Source of the DNA: an uncultured Agrobacterium sp.
GTDB lineage: Bacteria > Pseudomonadota > Alphaproteobacteria > Rhizobiales > Rhizobiaceae
Direction: 5' to 3'
Assembly (NCBI GenBank): GCA_913777615.1
Contig: CAJYTK010000017.1
Coordinates: 1-64,000, forward strand
DNA length: 64,000 bases
Every line of letters starts with the position of its first letter. Positions within the stretch are counted from its first letter, which is position 1. Under the pieces are notes generated by a model, which was not told where the DNA came from, did no database searches, and saw nothing but the letters and a program-made list of their open reading frames with translations. Below, piece by piece: positions 9,422 through 17,770 of this stretch. The position numbers and the translations under genes are program-made.

Positions 9422-10624
9422 ATGGCGATTCTGGTTTCGAACGAAGCGGCACGACGTATATTCCTGGTGCGGCAGGGTCTCGCTTCTGCTCCCAATAGAG
9501 CATTGTCGAAGGATGGTCTGCTGCAACTCATCACGGCTCTCGGCTTCGTTCAGGTGGACAGCATTGCCACGGTCGAGCGGGCGCATCACCAGATCATCTT
9601 TTCCAGAAACCAGACCTACAAGCGGGAGCATCTGTCCGCTCTACTGGAAAAAGACAGAACGCTGTTTGAGCACTGGACCCATGATGCCTCGATCTTGCCC
9701 ACAGCCTTCTATCCCTATTGGAAACACCGGTTTCGCCGCCGAGAGCCGATCATGCAGGACCGCTGGCGCAAATGGCATGGCGATGGTTTTGATGCGGCTT
9801 TCGAACAGACCTACCGGCACATAGCTGAAAACGGGGCCGTCATGTCGCGTGACATGAAGGCTGAGGACCATCAGTCCGGTGGTTGGTGGAACTGGCATCC
9901 GTCCAAGACGGCACTGGAATATATGTGGCACACAGGCAAGCTCGCTATATCCGGCCGTGTCAATTTCCAGAAAGTATACGACCTCTCAGAGCGGGTGATC
10001 TCGAAGGAGCATTTCGAGCGTGAGGTGAGCCACGAGGCGTTCATCGACTGGGCCTGCCGCGAAGCGTTGTCTCGTCTCGGTTTCGCGACATCGGGAGAAC
10101 TCTCCGCTTTCTTCGATCTCGTGACGCCGCATGAGGCAAGGGAATGGGTGGCGACGCATCGCAGTGAACTGATTGAGGTTTCCCTGGTCTCTGCCAACGG
10201 CGAAAAAGAGCGTGCGTCCTATGCATTCGCCCGCTTTTCCGATGAGATGGAAGCGGAGGCGTCCGTCACGCCGCCGCAGCGCATTCGGGTTCTGAGCCCC
10301 TTCGACCCGCTGCTGCGCAATCGCGCGAGAACAGAGCGCCTCTTCGGCTTCTTCTATCGCATCGAGGTCTTCGTACCGGAGCCGAAGCGTCAATATGGCT
10401 ATTACGTTTTCCCCCTGTTGGAGGGAGACCGCTTGGTCGGGCGCATAGATATGAAGGCAGACCGAAAAAACGGTTCTTTGGACGTGAGGAGGCTATGGCT
10501 GGAGAAGGACGTTCGGCCATCGGCAGGCCGGTTGGAAAAGCTCGATGCGGAATTGAACCGGCTGGCCAAATTCACCGGCGTCGAAACCGTGCGCTATCTG
10601 GACGGTTGGATGGCCGATATGTAG
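9422..10624 (+). CDS. YcaQ-like winged-helix DNA glycosylase family protein
   Basis: A 400-residue protein of the AlkZ/YcaQ family (winged-helix DNA-binding, HTH_42). The N-terminus ILVSNEAARRIFLVRQGL and the segment LGFVQVDSIATVERAHHQI carry the Q-x-D motif associated with catalysis in YcaQ. A Trp- and Arg-rich middle and a C-terminal LDVRRLWLEKDVRP region follow. E. coli YcaQ unhooks interstrand crosslinks; the same role here is inference. ATG 9422 matches the family N-terminus; an in-frame TTG at 9386 would add 12 atypical residues. The gene is divergent from bioM across 112 bases. Confidence 0.88.
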   Translation: MAILVSNEAARRIFLVRQGLASAPNRALSKDGLLQLITALGFVQVDSIATVERAHHQIIFSRNQTYKREHLSALLEKDRTLFEHWTHDASILPTAFYPYWKHRFRRREPIMQDRWRKWHGDGFDAAFEQTYRHIAENGAVMSRDMKAEDHQSGGWWNWHPSKTALEYMWHTGKLAISGRVNFQKVYDLSERVISKEHFEREVSHEAFIDWACREALSRLGFATSGELSAFFDLVTPHEAREWVATHRSELIEVSLVSANGEKERASYAFARFSDEMEAEASVTPPQRIRVLSPFDPLLRNRARTERLFGFFYRIEVFVPEPKRQYGYYVFPLLEGDRLVGRIDMKADRKNGSLDVRRLWLEKDVRPSAGRLEKLDAELNRLAKFTGVETVRYLDGWMADM

Positions 10625-10660
10625 CGGAAGGAGCGGTACGATCCGCTCCTTCATCTTATG

Positions 10661-11761
10661 TCAGCAGAGATCCGTCGAGCTGATCTTTATGCCAAAGCCT
10701 TCAAGGCCGACATAGTGGCGCTCGCGGGTGGTGAGCAGCTTGATAGAGCTGATGCCGAGTTCCTTCAGGATCTGCGCGCCGAGCCCGATCTCCAGCCATT
10801 CTTCTTCGCGCGAACGTGCCTGCTCATGAGATTCGTCCGCATCGCGCGACTTGCGACGGCCTTCGACCTTGCCGACGCCCACGGATCCCTCGCGAAGATA
10901 AACGATGACGCCGCGGCCTTCCTCGGCAATCTTCTGCATGTAATGCCGCACCGGCTGTTTGCTGCCGAAAATGTCGTCGGCAACGTTTTCCGGATGCAGG
11001 CGGACGGGGATATCGACGCCATCGCGGATATCGCCGAAGATCACCGCCATGTGCTGCATCGGATCCCAGGGCAGGGAATAGGTCTGCGCCTTTGCCGGTC
11101 CGAAAGGCGTTTCAATCATAAATTCGCTTTCCATCTCTACCAGCGTTTCCTTACGCTGGCGGTAGGCGATCAGATCGGCCACGGAAACCTGCTTCAGACC
11201 ATGGGTTTCGGCAAAACCCGAGACCTGCGGGCCGCGCATCACGCTTCCGTCATCATTGACAAGTTCGCAGATAACGCCGATTGGCGGTAGGCCTGCCAGT
11301 TTGCAAAGGTCCACGGCAGCTTCCGTATGACCGGAGCGCATCAGCACGCCGCCCTCGCGGGAAACCAGCGGGAAGATGTGGCCAGGACGCGTAAAATCGG
11401 CAGGACCGACATTCGGGTTCGCCAGATTGCGCACCGTCAGCGTACGGTCGTCGGCTGAAATGCCCGTCGTCGTGCCATGCTTGAAATCAACCGAAACGGT
11501 GAAAGCCGTCGTGTGTGCACTGTCGTTTTCTGCCACCATGGCATTGAGGTTCAGGCGCTTGGCCTCCTCGCGCGGCATAGGCGCACAGACGATGCCGGAT
11601 GTGTGGCGCACGATGAAGGCCATCTTATCGCCGGTGCAATGCACGGCTGCAACGATCAGGTCGCCTTCATTCTCGCGTCCATCGTCGTCCATAACCACCA
11701 CGATCTCGCCTGCCTCAAAGGCCCGGATCGCTTCCACGACACGTTTCTGATCGTATGCCAT
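10661..11761 (-). CDS. ribB: 3,4-dihydroxy-2-butanone-4-phosphate synthase with degenerate GTP-cyclohydrolase-II-like domain (RibBX type)
   Basis: A 366-residue protein. Residues 1 to about 205 are a complete RibB domain: DDDGRENEGDLIVAA, RHTSGIVCAPM, FTRPGHIFPL and RSGHTEAAVDLCKLAGL, with the acidic and His residues for metal and substrate. It makes the four-carbon riboflavin precursor from ribulose 5-phosphate. The C-terminal half aligns by position with RibA (VRLHPENVADDIFGS) but the zinc-binding cysteines of GTP cyclohydrolase II (normally in EC-LTGD and CDCG) are absent, so cyclohydrolase activity is unlikely. The ribB start lies 15 bases after the aroC stop, with GGGAGA ahead of it, so the two are co-transcribed. 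Confidence 0.93.
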   Translation of the reverse strand: MAYDQKRVVEAIRAFEAGEIVVVMDDDGRENEGDLIVAAVHCTGDKMAFIVRHTSGIVCAPMPREEAKRLNLNAMVAENDSAHTTAFTVSVDFKHGTTTGISADDRTLTVRNLANPNVGPADFTRPGHIFPLVSREGGVLMRSGHTEAAVDLCKLAGLPPIGVICELVNDDGSVMRGPQVSGFAETHGLKQVSVADLIAYRQRKETLVEMESEFMIETPFGPAKAQTYSLPWDPMQHMAVIFGDIRDGVDIPVRLHPENVADDIFGSKQPVRHYMQKIAEEGRGVIVYLREGSVGVGKVEGRRKSRDADESHEQARSREEEWLEIGLGAQILKELGISSIKLLTTRERHYVGLEGFGIKISSTDLC

Positions 11762-11776
11762 GCTATATCTCCCTGT

Positions 11777-12874
11777 TTATTTCAGTCTGCCGGTCTGGCC
11801 GCGATCGCGCAGATAATGATCCGCTATCGTGCAGGCGACCATGGCCTCACCGATCGGAACCGCACGGATGCCAACACACGGATCGTGACGGCCCTTGGTG
11901 CGAACATCGACATTGTTGCCGTCGGCATCGATCGACTGACGCTCTGTCAGAATCGAAGATGTGGGCTTGATGGCAAAGCGGGCGATGATCGGTTGACCCG
12001 TGGCGATACCGCCGAGAATGCCGCCCGCATGGTTCGACAGGAAGAATGGCTGGCCGTCATTCCCCATGCGCATCTCGTCAGCATTCTCCTCACCGGACAG
12101 CTCGGCGGAAGCAAAACCGTCGCCGATCTCCACACCCTTGACGGCATTGATCGACATGAGATTCGAGGCGATGTCCTGATCGAGCTTGGCATAGATCGGC
12201 GCACCGATCCCAGCCGGAACACCTTCCGCCACCACTTCGACAACTGCACCGATGGAGGAGCCAGCCTTGCGGATCGTGTCCAGATACTCCTCCCAGACGG
12301 GCACCGTCGCCGCATCCGGGCAGAAAAACGGGTTTTCGTTGACCTGATCCCAGTCCCAATTGTTGCGGTCAATCTTGTGCTTGCCGATCTGTACCAGGGC
12401 AGCGCGAACGCTCATGCCAGGGACGACTTTCCGTGCCAACGCGCCTGCGGCCACACGTGCTGCCGTTTCCCGGGCAGAGGAACGGCCACCGCCGCGATAA
12501 TCACGGATGCCATATTTCAGATCGTAGGTGAAATCCGCATGGCCTGGGCGATAGCGCTTGGCGATCTCGCCGTAATCCTTGGAGCGCTGGTCGGTATTTT
12601 CGATCAGCATCGACACCGGCGTGCCGGTGGTAATCATCGTTTCACCGTCCTCATCCAGCATCACGCCGGAAAGAACCTTCACGATATCGTCCTCGCGTCT
12701 TTGTGTGACGAAACGGCTTTGGCCTGGCTTTCGCTTGTCCATCCACGACTGCACCTCCGCAAGCGTGAAGCGAATGCCGGGCGGGCAGCCATCCACCACG
12801 CAGCCAAGCGCTGGACCATGGCTTTCGCCCCACGTGGAAACGCGGAAGAGATGACCGAACGTGTTATGCGACAT
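11777..12874 (-). CDS. aroC: Chorismate synthase
   Basis: A 365-residue enzyme that converts 5-enolpyruvylshikimate 3-phosphate to chorismate with reduced FMN, the last common step to aromatic amino acids. Signatures are [18 protein letters not shown] near the N-terminus, [14 protein letters not shown], and [22 protein letters not shown]. Length and ends match the family. It is transcribed with ribB; a link to flavin supply is suggestive, since the enzyme needs reduced FMN, but this is inference. Confidence 0.97.
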   Translation of the reverse strand: MSHNTFGHLFRVSTWGESHGPALGCVVDGCPPGIRFTLAEVQSWMDKRKPGQSRFVTQRREDDIVKVLSGVMLDEDGETMITTGTPVSMLIENTDQRSKDYGEIAKRYRPGHADFTYDLKYGIRDYRGGGRSSARETAARVAAGALARKVVPGMSVRAALVQIGKHKIDRNNWDWDQVNENPFFCPDAATVPVWEEYLDTIRKAGSSIGAVVEVVAEGVPAGIGAPIYAKLDQDIASNLMSINAVKGVEIGDGFASAELSGEENADEMRMGNDGQPFFLSNHAGGILGGIATGQPIIARFAIKPTSSILTERQSIDADGNNVDVRTKGRHDPCVGIRAVPIGEAMVACTIADHYLRDRGQTGRLK

Positions 12875-13003
12875 GACAATAGAACCAGATCAAGCGGCGT
12901 TTCACATAAAGAGACGCGATTTCAGAATAATGCGCGGTCATCTCCATAGTGGAAAAAGCCTGGAAGGCAAAAGCCTTTCTTCAGGCAGGCCGGACCTGAC
13001 TTG

Positions 13004-15445
13004 TCAGGAGACACGGCGTAATCCCCGCTTCATTGCGAAACTGGAAAAATCCTGCGCGGGAAGCGGCTCTGCAAAGGCAAATCCCTGTAGAATGTCGCAT
13101 CCCATATCGTGCAGCATGGCCGCATGTTCTGGCGTTTCCACACCTTCTGCAACTGTCTCGACGCCGAGCGAGCGCGCAATTTCGATGATGGAACGAACCA
13201 GCGCGCGTTCCTGCGGCGAATCGAGGATGGGCATGACCAACTGACGGTCGATCTTCAGCCGCTTCGGCTTCAGGCGCAGAAGGCTGATGAGAGAGGTGTG
13301 GCCGGTGCCGAAGTCGTCGATCTCTATATCGATGCCGAGCTCCTTCACCTTGTCCAGATTTTGGACGGCCGCTGCTTCGCTATCGTCCAGAAAGATGGAT
13401 TCGACCAGTTCGAACGCAACCTCACCTGGGACGATCTGAAGTTCCTTCAAGCTCTCCAGCAGGTGTTCGTCATGCAGTCGACGGATTGAAACATTGACCG
13501 AAACGCGCGGGATATTCAGCCCTTTCATACTCCACACACGTCGATCCTGCAGTGCGGTGTGCAGCGTGAGGCGATCGAGTTTCTGAACGACGTTCAACTC
13601 TTCTGCGATATCGAGAAATTTCTCCGGCGTCAGCAGACCGCGCGTCGGATGGCGCCAACGCACGAGTGCCTCCATACCGGCGATTTCGCCTGTTCTGGCG
13701 CAAAGCTGAGGTTGGTACCAGGTCTCAAACTCACCGCGCTCCAATCCGGCCAGAATTTCATCGGCGGTCCGCTTGTGGTTGACGATGTCGGCCTGGAGAT
13801 TTTGCGTGAAGAATTCGTACCGGTTCCGGCCCATGGCTTTTGCCCGGTAAAGCGCAAGGTCGGCATTGATGAGAATTTTGCGGGCGTCGCTATAGTGATT
13901 TTCCCCGAATGCGATGCCGATCGAAACACCGCAGCGATAGGTAAAACCCTGAAAGTCGAAAGGCTGCCGAAAAGCGGCGATGATATTGGATGCGATGGAG
14001 GTCACGACGTGACAGTCATCAGCGTGAGGAATGAGAATGACGAACTCGTCTCCGCCTATACGCGCAATGATGCCTTCGTCGCTGACGTTGAGACTGAGAA
14101 TCTGCGAGGCTCGCACCAGTGTCGCATCTCCCGCTGCATGCCCCAGAGTATCGTTGATCTGTTTGAAGCGATCGAGGTCCAGGTGCAATATGGCAAAGCG
14201 CCTGGTTTTGGCTTTCAGGGAGGCCAGCCTGTCGAGTTCGAGATCGAGCTTGCGGCGGTTGGCAAGCCCCGTGAGTGGATCATGCAACGCATTGTGCTCG
14301 ATGCGTGACTTGGCTTCGACCAACTCGGCATTGCGCGCCTCAGCCTCTTCCTTGGCAGCCTTCAGCTCCTCTGCCAGCCGCACGTCGGCGGTGATGTCGA
14401 AGGCGATGCCGATAACTTTTCGATCTCCATCGCGATCGGTATGGATGCTGCCCACGGATCGAACATGGCGCATTTCCCCGTCGGGAAGGAGCACGCGCTG
14501 GACACTGGAAAAGGGAAGGTTATTCGCTGCTGAGTGATCTGCTTCGGCCGCCACCTTCTCTCGGTCGTCGGGATGAAGGCAATCCAGCCATTGATTTCGC
14601 TCCGTATAGCCTGTCGTATAAGTGAGGCCATACAACTGGTGCATGCGCCGGTCCCAGTAGGCGGTGTTGTTGGAAAGGTTTGCTTCCCATATGCCGCAAT
14701 TATAGGACTGAAGCGCAAAATCCAGACGCCTGGACAGCTCCATCAAGTCGTGCTCGCGCGAGGATAGCTCCTGGAGGGCGAGTTCAAGCTCAGCGTTTTT
14801 TACATGGCTGCTGTAGACGGTGCTCTTCAGATTTTCAGCCACCTTCATATCCGAGGTGACATCCCAGATGATCCCGCTCATATGGCTGACGCCATCCGGT
14901 GTCTGATAACTCGCTCCAGCGGCTCGCAGATGGCGGATTTCTTGCAGTCCGCATTGCACCCGGTAGACCTCGGATTGCGTCTCTGCTCCCTCGGCGCACC
15001 GTGTCAGAAAATCAGTGATAAGCCTCCGGTCCTCCAGAAAGACCGTGTCCAGCCATTCCGACAGCGAAATCTCGCTCTCGGTCAACGAAAAGCCGTGCAG
15101 GGCCGCCGCACGCCCGTCGAGGTAGCAGGTCTCGCCTGCCTTGAGCCGCCATATACCGATCTGTGAAGCATCCATTGCAAGTTTCAGGCGCTGCGATAGC
15201 TCCAGAACCTTGCTTTCGCGGACATGATTCATTGTGAGGTGATGATTACGCTCGGCAACAAGAAGAAGGATTGCGGTAAGCGGTAAGGCAATCCAGAACG
15301 ACGCCACGTCGATTAAATAAAGAAGAGTGAGCGATACTCCCGCTGAAGCACCGAAAAGCATTTTTTTTCTTCGGCTTTTCTTATCTACGCCACTCGACGA
15401 CGACGATCTTAGTTGCAATTCAAACAGCCTCTGAACCAAGGTCAA
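13004..15445 (-). CDS. Membrane-anchored PAS-PAS-GGDEF-EAL cyclic-di-GMP protein
   Basis: About 813 residues. One or two membrane helices lie near residues 28-65 (ASAGVSLTLLYLIDVASFWI, LPLTAILLLVAE), followed by two PAS regions (ASQIGIWRLKAGE; SYNCGIWEANLS). GGDEF (ARIGGDEFVILI) and EAL (GMEALVRWRHP) domains follow. The EAL catalytic set looks complete: VNVS, ELVES, IDDFGTG, LKIDR and VAEGVET. The GGDEF active site is intact, but no RxxD inhibitory site lies at the usual spacing before it. It could make or break c-di-GMP. The longest frame starts at TTG 15445 without a good ribosome site; ATG 15361, just before the first helix, is an alternative. Confidence 0.9.
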   Translation of the reverse strand: MTLVQRLFELQLRSSSSSGVDKKSRRKKMLFGASAGVSLTLLYLIDVASFWIALPLTAILLLVAERNHHLTMNHVRESKVLELSQRLKLAMDASQIGIWRLKAGETCYLDGRAAALHGFSLTESEISLSEWLDTVFLEDRRLITDFLTRCAEGAETQSEVYRVQCGLQEIRHLRAAGASYQTPDGVSHMSGIIWDVTSDMKVAENLKSTVYSSHVKNAELELALQELSSREHDLMELSRRLDFALQSYNCGIWEANLSNNTAYWDRRMHQLYGLTYTTGYTERNQWLDCLHPDDREKVAAEADHSAANNLPFSSVQRVLLPDGEMRHVRSVGSIHTDRDGDRKVIGIAFDITADVRLAEELKAAKEEAEARNAELVEAKSRIEHNALHDPLTGLANRRKLDLELDRLASLKAKTRRFAILHLDLDRFKQINDTLGHAAGDATLVRASQILSLNVSDEGIIARIGGDEFVILIPHADDCHVVTSIASNIIAAFRQPFDFQGFTYRCGVSIGIAFGENHYSDARKILINADLALYRAKAMGRNRYEFFTQNLQADIVNHKRTADEILAGLERGEFETWYQPQLCARTGEIAGMEALVRWRHPTRGLLTPEKFLDIAEELNVVQKLDRLTLHTALQDRRVWSMKGLNIPRVSVNVSIRRLHDEHLLESLKELQIVPGEVAFELVESIFLDDSEAAAVQNLDKVKELGIDIEIDDFGTGHTSLISLLRLKPKRLKIDRQLVMPILDSPQERALVRSIIEIARSLGVETVAEGVETPEHAAMLHDMGCDILQGFAFAEPLPAQDFSSFAMKRGLRRVS

Positions 15446-15681
15446 TAATGATATTCGAGTGCAACCCTAAAACATAATCTAAAACAAATAGTATAGTCGG
15501 AGTTACGATCTGCAGGTGACCGCTGGAACCGGAACGAAAAAACTTCAAAGGTTTGTTATTGGTTAAAATCCATTCATCAATTATACCGAAAATGACATTG
15601 TTCTGGGCAAATTCCGCCACATTCCGGAGAGAAATCTCGATGCATGGAAAACTAAAGAACAGCCTGAAGGAGGCTAGAAAC

Positions 15682-15942
15682 ATGCGCCTGATGATTGCCG
15701 CACTTTTAGCCACTGCCAACCTGTTTGCACCTCTGAACGCCTATTCGCAAAGCGTGGACTTGGAATCCACCATCAGCAGAGTGGATGTGAAGGGCCTGAG
15801 CATTACGCTTGCCGATGGCAAGAATTACAAGGTTCCGGAAGAGTTCAACTTCGACGGTCTTCAGCCCGGTGTGAAGGTTCTGGTCTTCTATACGGAAGTC
15901 GACGGCAAGCGCGTGGTCGACGATCTTGAGGTCGTTCAATAA
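15682..15942 (+). CDS. DUF1344-type small exported protein
   Basis: An 86-residue protein with a signal peptide (MRLMIAALLATANLFAPLNA, probable cleavage after YSQS or NAYS). A small domain follows, reading VDLESTISRVDVKGLSITL and VPEEFNFDGLQPGVKVLVFY, as seen in DUF1344 proteins. A strong AAGGAGG 8 bases before ATG 15682 decides the start; an ATG at 15640 is in frame but would place 14 charged residues before the signal. It is probably periplasmic and its function is unknown. It is divergent from the GGDEF-EAL gene and converges with the phosphatase gene at 16119. Confidence 0.85.
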   Translation: MRLMIAALLATANLFAPLNAYSQSVDLESTISRVDVKGLSITLADGKNYKVPEEFNFDGLQPGVKVLVFYTEVDGKRVVDDLEVVQ

Positions 15943-16118
15943 AATACGATTTCGTATCGCGTCCGTTCAGAGCGCCCTGAGGCCGACGTCGCGACGATCG
16001 GTCTTCAACAGGGCAGGGCGGCTGGTACCTTAGCTTGCGGCCTCTTTTCAGGATTACCTAACGCCTTGCGTGAATAAAACCGACGACCGATGCATCCATA
16101 TTCACGCTGGAGCGGCGA

Positions 16119-16727
16119 TCAGATCGGCTCTGCGGCATTGATCCACTCAGCCAGATTCTTCTCAGTCTCCACCTTCAAAATCCTGTCCTGCGGAATGGGA
16201 ATTTCTGCCGCCTCATCTTTTTCCATGCCAGACACCAGCCTGAAGATGCTGCGGATCACGCCGCCGTGGCACACGCACACGGTTTTCCGCTGGACGGACG
16301 ACAGCCAGGCACCGATGCGCCATGAGAGGATTTCGTAGCTTTCTGCATCCTGTCCAGGAGGAATAAAATCCCACTTCGCTGCCTTGCGGGCTTTGACACG
16401 ATCAGGAAAGGCGAGCTTAAGTTCGGGGAGGGTGTAGCCTTCCCAGTCACCGAAGGAAACTTCTACGAGCCGATCGTCTGTCCGATAATCGGTGGGGTCG
16501 AGACCCATGGCACCGCGCACCAGTTCCATCGTTTCGCGGGTACGGCCAAGAGGACTTGCCACGTAATCGAATTCTGTACATGTTGGTCCTAGAACGCGAG
16601 AGAGCGCTTTACCATTTCCAACAGCCTGAGAGCGGCCGAAGTCGTTGAGCGGGATATCCTTTTGGCCTTGGAGCCGTCTGATCGCGTTCCAGTCTGTCTG
16701 TCCGTGGCGGATAACATAGACCAGCAC
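16119..16727 (-). CDS. Histidine phosphatase (phosphoglycerate-mutase-like) family protein
   Basis: A 202-residue protein. The catalytic RHGQTDWN is at residues 7-14. The partner residues are in SPLGRTRETMEL, VEVSFGDWEG and CVCHGGVIRSIFRL. It is a cofactor-independent phosphatase or mutase of the GpmB/CobC group and the substrate is unknown. The start is GTG 16727, a purine-rich GGGG lying a few bases upstream. It lies downstream of fabI on the same strand, 93 bases away, with a 7-base hairpin (CTGTGCC 16771-16777 / GGCACAG 16796-16802) in the gap. Confidence 0.9.
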   Translation of the reverse strand: MLVYVIRHGQTDWNAIRRLQGQKDIPLNDFGRSQAVGNGKALSRVLGPTCTEFDYVASPLGRTRETMELVRGAMGLDPTDYRTDDRLVEVSFGDWEGYTLPELKLAFPDRVKARKAAKWDFIPPGQDAESYEILSWRIGAWLSSVQRKTVCVCHGGVIRSIFRLVSGMEKDEAAEIPIPQDRILKVETEKNLAEWINAAEPI

Positions 16728-16820
16728 TGCAACACCCCTGCTTCTTCAACTCTGTCCTTCCAAGGCTTGACTGTGCCACACGTCAAAAATGAGGCGGCAC
16801 AGCACAGATCCTGAACGGTT

Positions 16821-17639
16821 TTAGTCCTTTACGACAGAGATATCAGGTGCGTCTACGGATTTCATACCGATCGTGTGATAGCCCGAATCCACATGGTGGA
16901 CTTCGCCCGTCACGCCGGTGGAAAGGTCGGAGAGCAGGTAGAGCGCCGACTTGCCGACTTCTTCGATGGAGACAGTGCGCTTCAGCGGAGCGTTGTACTC
17001 GTTCCACTTCAGAATATAGCGGAAGTCGCCGATGCCGGCGGCCGCGAGAGTCTTGATCGGGCCGGCGGACACCGCGTTGACGCGGATGCCACGGCTGCCG
17101 AGATCGACCGCCAGATAGCGAACGCTGGCTTCCAGTGCTGCCTTGGCAACGCCCATGACGTTGTAGTTCGGCATGACCTTTTCGGCGCCATAATAGGTGA
17201 GCGTCACCATCGAGCCACCGTCGTTCATGATCGGTTCGGCGCGCTTTGCAACGGCTGTCAGCGAGTAGACGGAGATGTCCATGGTGCGGTTGAAGTTGTC
17301 GCGGCTCGTGTCGAGGTAGCGACCCGTCAATTCGTCCTTATCGGAAAACGCGATCGCATGCACAACGAAATCGATCTTGCCCCAATGCGCTTCGAGATTG
17401 GAGAACACGGTATCGATTGTTTCGAGATCGGTGACATCGCAGTGGCCGGCCATGAACGCGCCAAGTTCCTGAGCCAGCGGCTCGACACGCTTCTTCAATG
17501 CGTCGCCCTGCCAGGTAAAGGCGAGTTCGGCACCGGCATCGGCGCATGCCTTGGCAATTCCCCAGGCAATCGAACGATTGTTTGCGACGCCCATGATAAG
17601 GCCGCGCTTGCCAGCCATCAGGCCGGATGTCTGAGCCAT
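16821..17639 (-). CDS. fabI: Enoyl-[acyl-carrier-protein] reductase (NADH)
   Basis: A 272-residue short-chain dehydrogenase catalysing the last step of each fatty-acid elongation cycle. Marks are the nucleotide-binding GLIMGVANNRSIAWGIAKA, HAIAFSDKDELTGRYLDTS, and the catalytic Tyr-x6-Lys in YNVMGVAKAALEASVRYLAV, then RVNAVSAGPIKTLAAAGIG. It is the triclosan target in many bacteria. ATG 17639 is chosen because GGGAG lies 7 bases before it; an upstream in-frame ATG at 17654 is less likely. A perfect 19-bp palindrome (17669-17687) lies 30 bases upstream and may be an operator or leader hairpin. Confidence 0.96.
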   Translation of the reverse strand: MAQTSGLMAGKRGLIMGVANNRSIAWGIAKACADAGAELAFTWQGDALKKRVEPLAQELGAFMAGHCDVTDLETIDTVFSNLEAHWGKIDFVVHAIAFSDKDELTGRYLDTSRDNFNRTMDISVYSLTAVAKRAEPIMNDGGSMVTLTYYGAEKVMPNYNVMGVAKAALEASVRYLAVDLGSRGIRVNAVSAGPIKTLAAAGIGDFRYILKWNEYNAPLKRTVSIEEVGKSALYLLSDLSTGVTGEVHHVDSGYHTIGMKSVDAPDISVVKD

Positions 17640-17668
17640 TTGGTGCTCCCTCATATTCCAGATTGATC

Positions 17669-17687
17669 CTGCCTATGGCATAGGCAG
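17669..17687. promoter_or_regulatory. Perfect 19-bp palindrome upstream of fabI
   Basis: CTGCCTATG (17669-17677) and CATAGGCAG (17679-17687) are perfect 9-base arms with a single central base. It is 30 bases ahead of the fabI start codon. Odd-length palindromes of this size are typical of dimeric repressor sites, but a loop of 1-3 bases also allows a hairpin in the leader. The regulator is not known. Confidence 0.5.
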
Positions 17688-17770
17688 AACCACTGTTCAA
17701 GAAGGCCTCAGATCATCTCATGTAAGGGAACGTAACAAAGGGTGCGTTGTTCACCGCTTTCACGGCAGTG

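Noticed and set aside
11477-12949. Long + strand open frame opposite aroC
   Set aside because: It covers aroC and its start on the other strand; the composition is His/Arg-rich nonsense typical of shadows.
15961-16060. Possible terminator after the DUF1344 gene (GCCCTG ... CAGGGC)
   Set aside because: The loop is over 25 bases and there is no T-run, so I did not call it.
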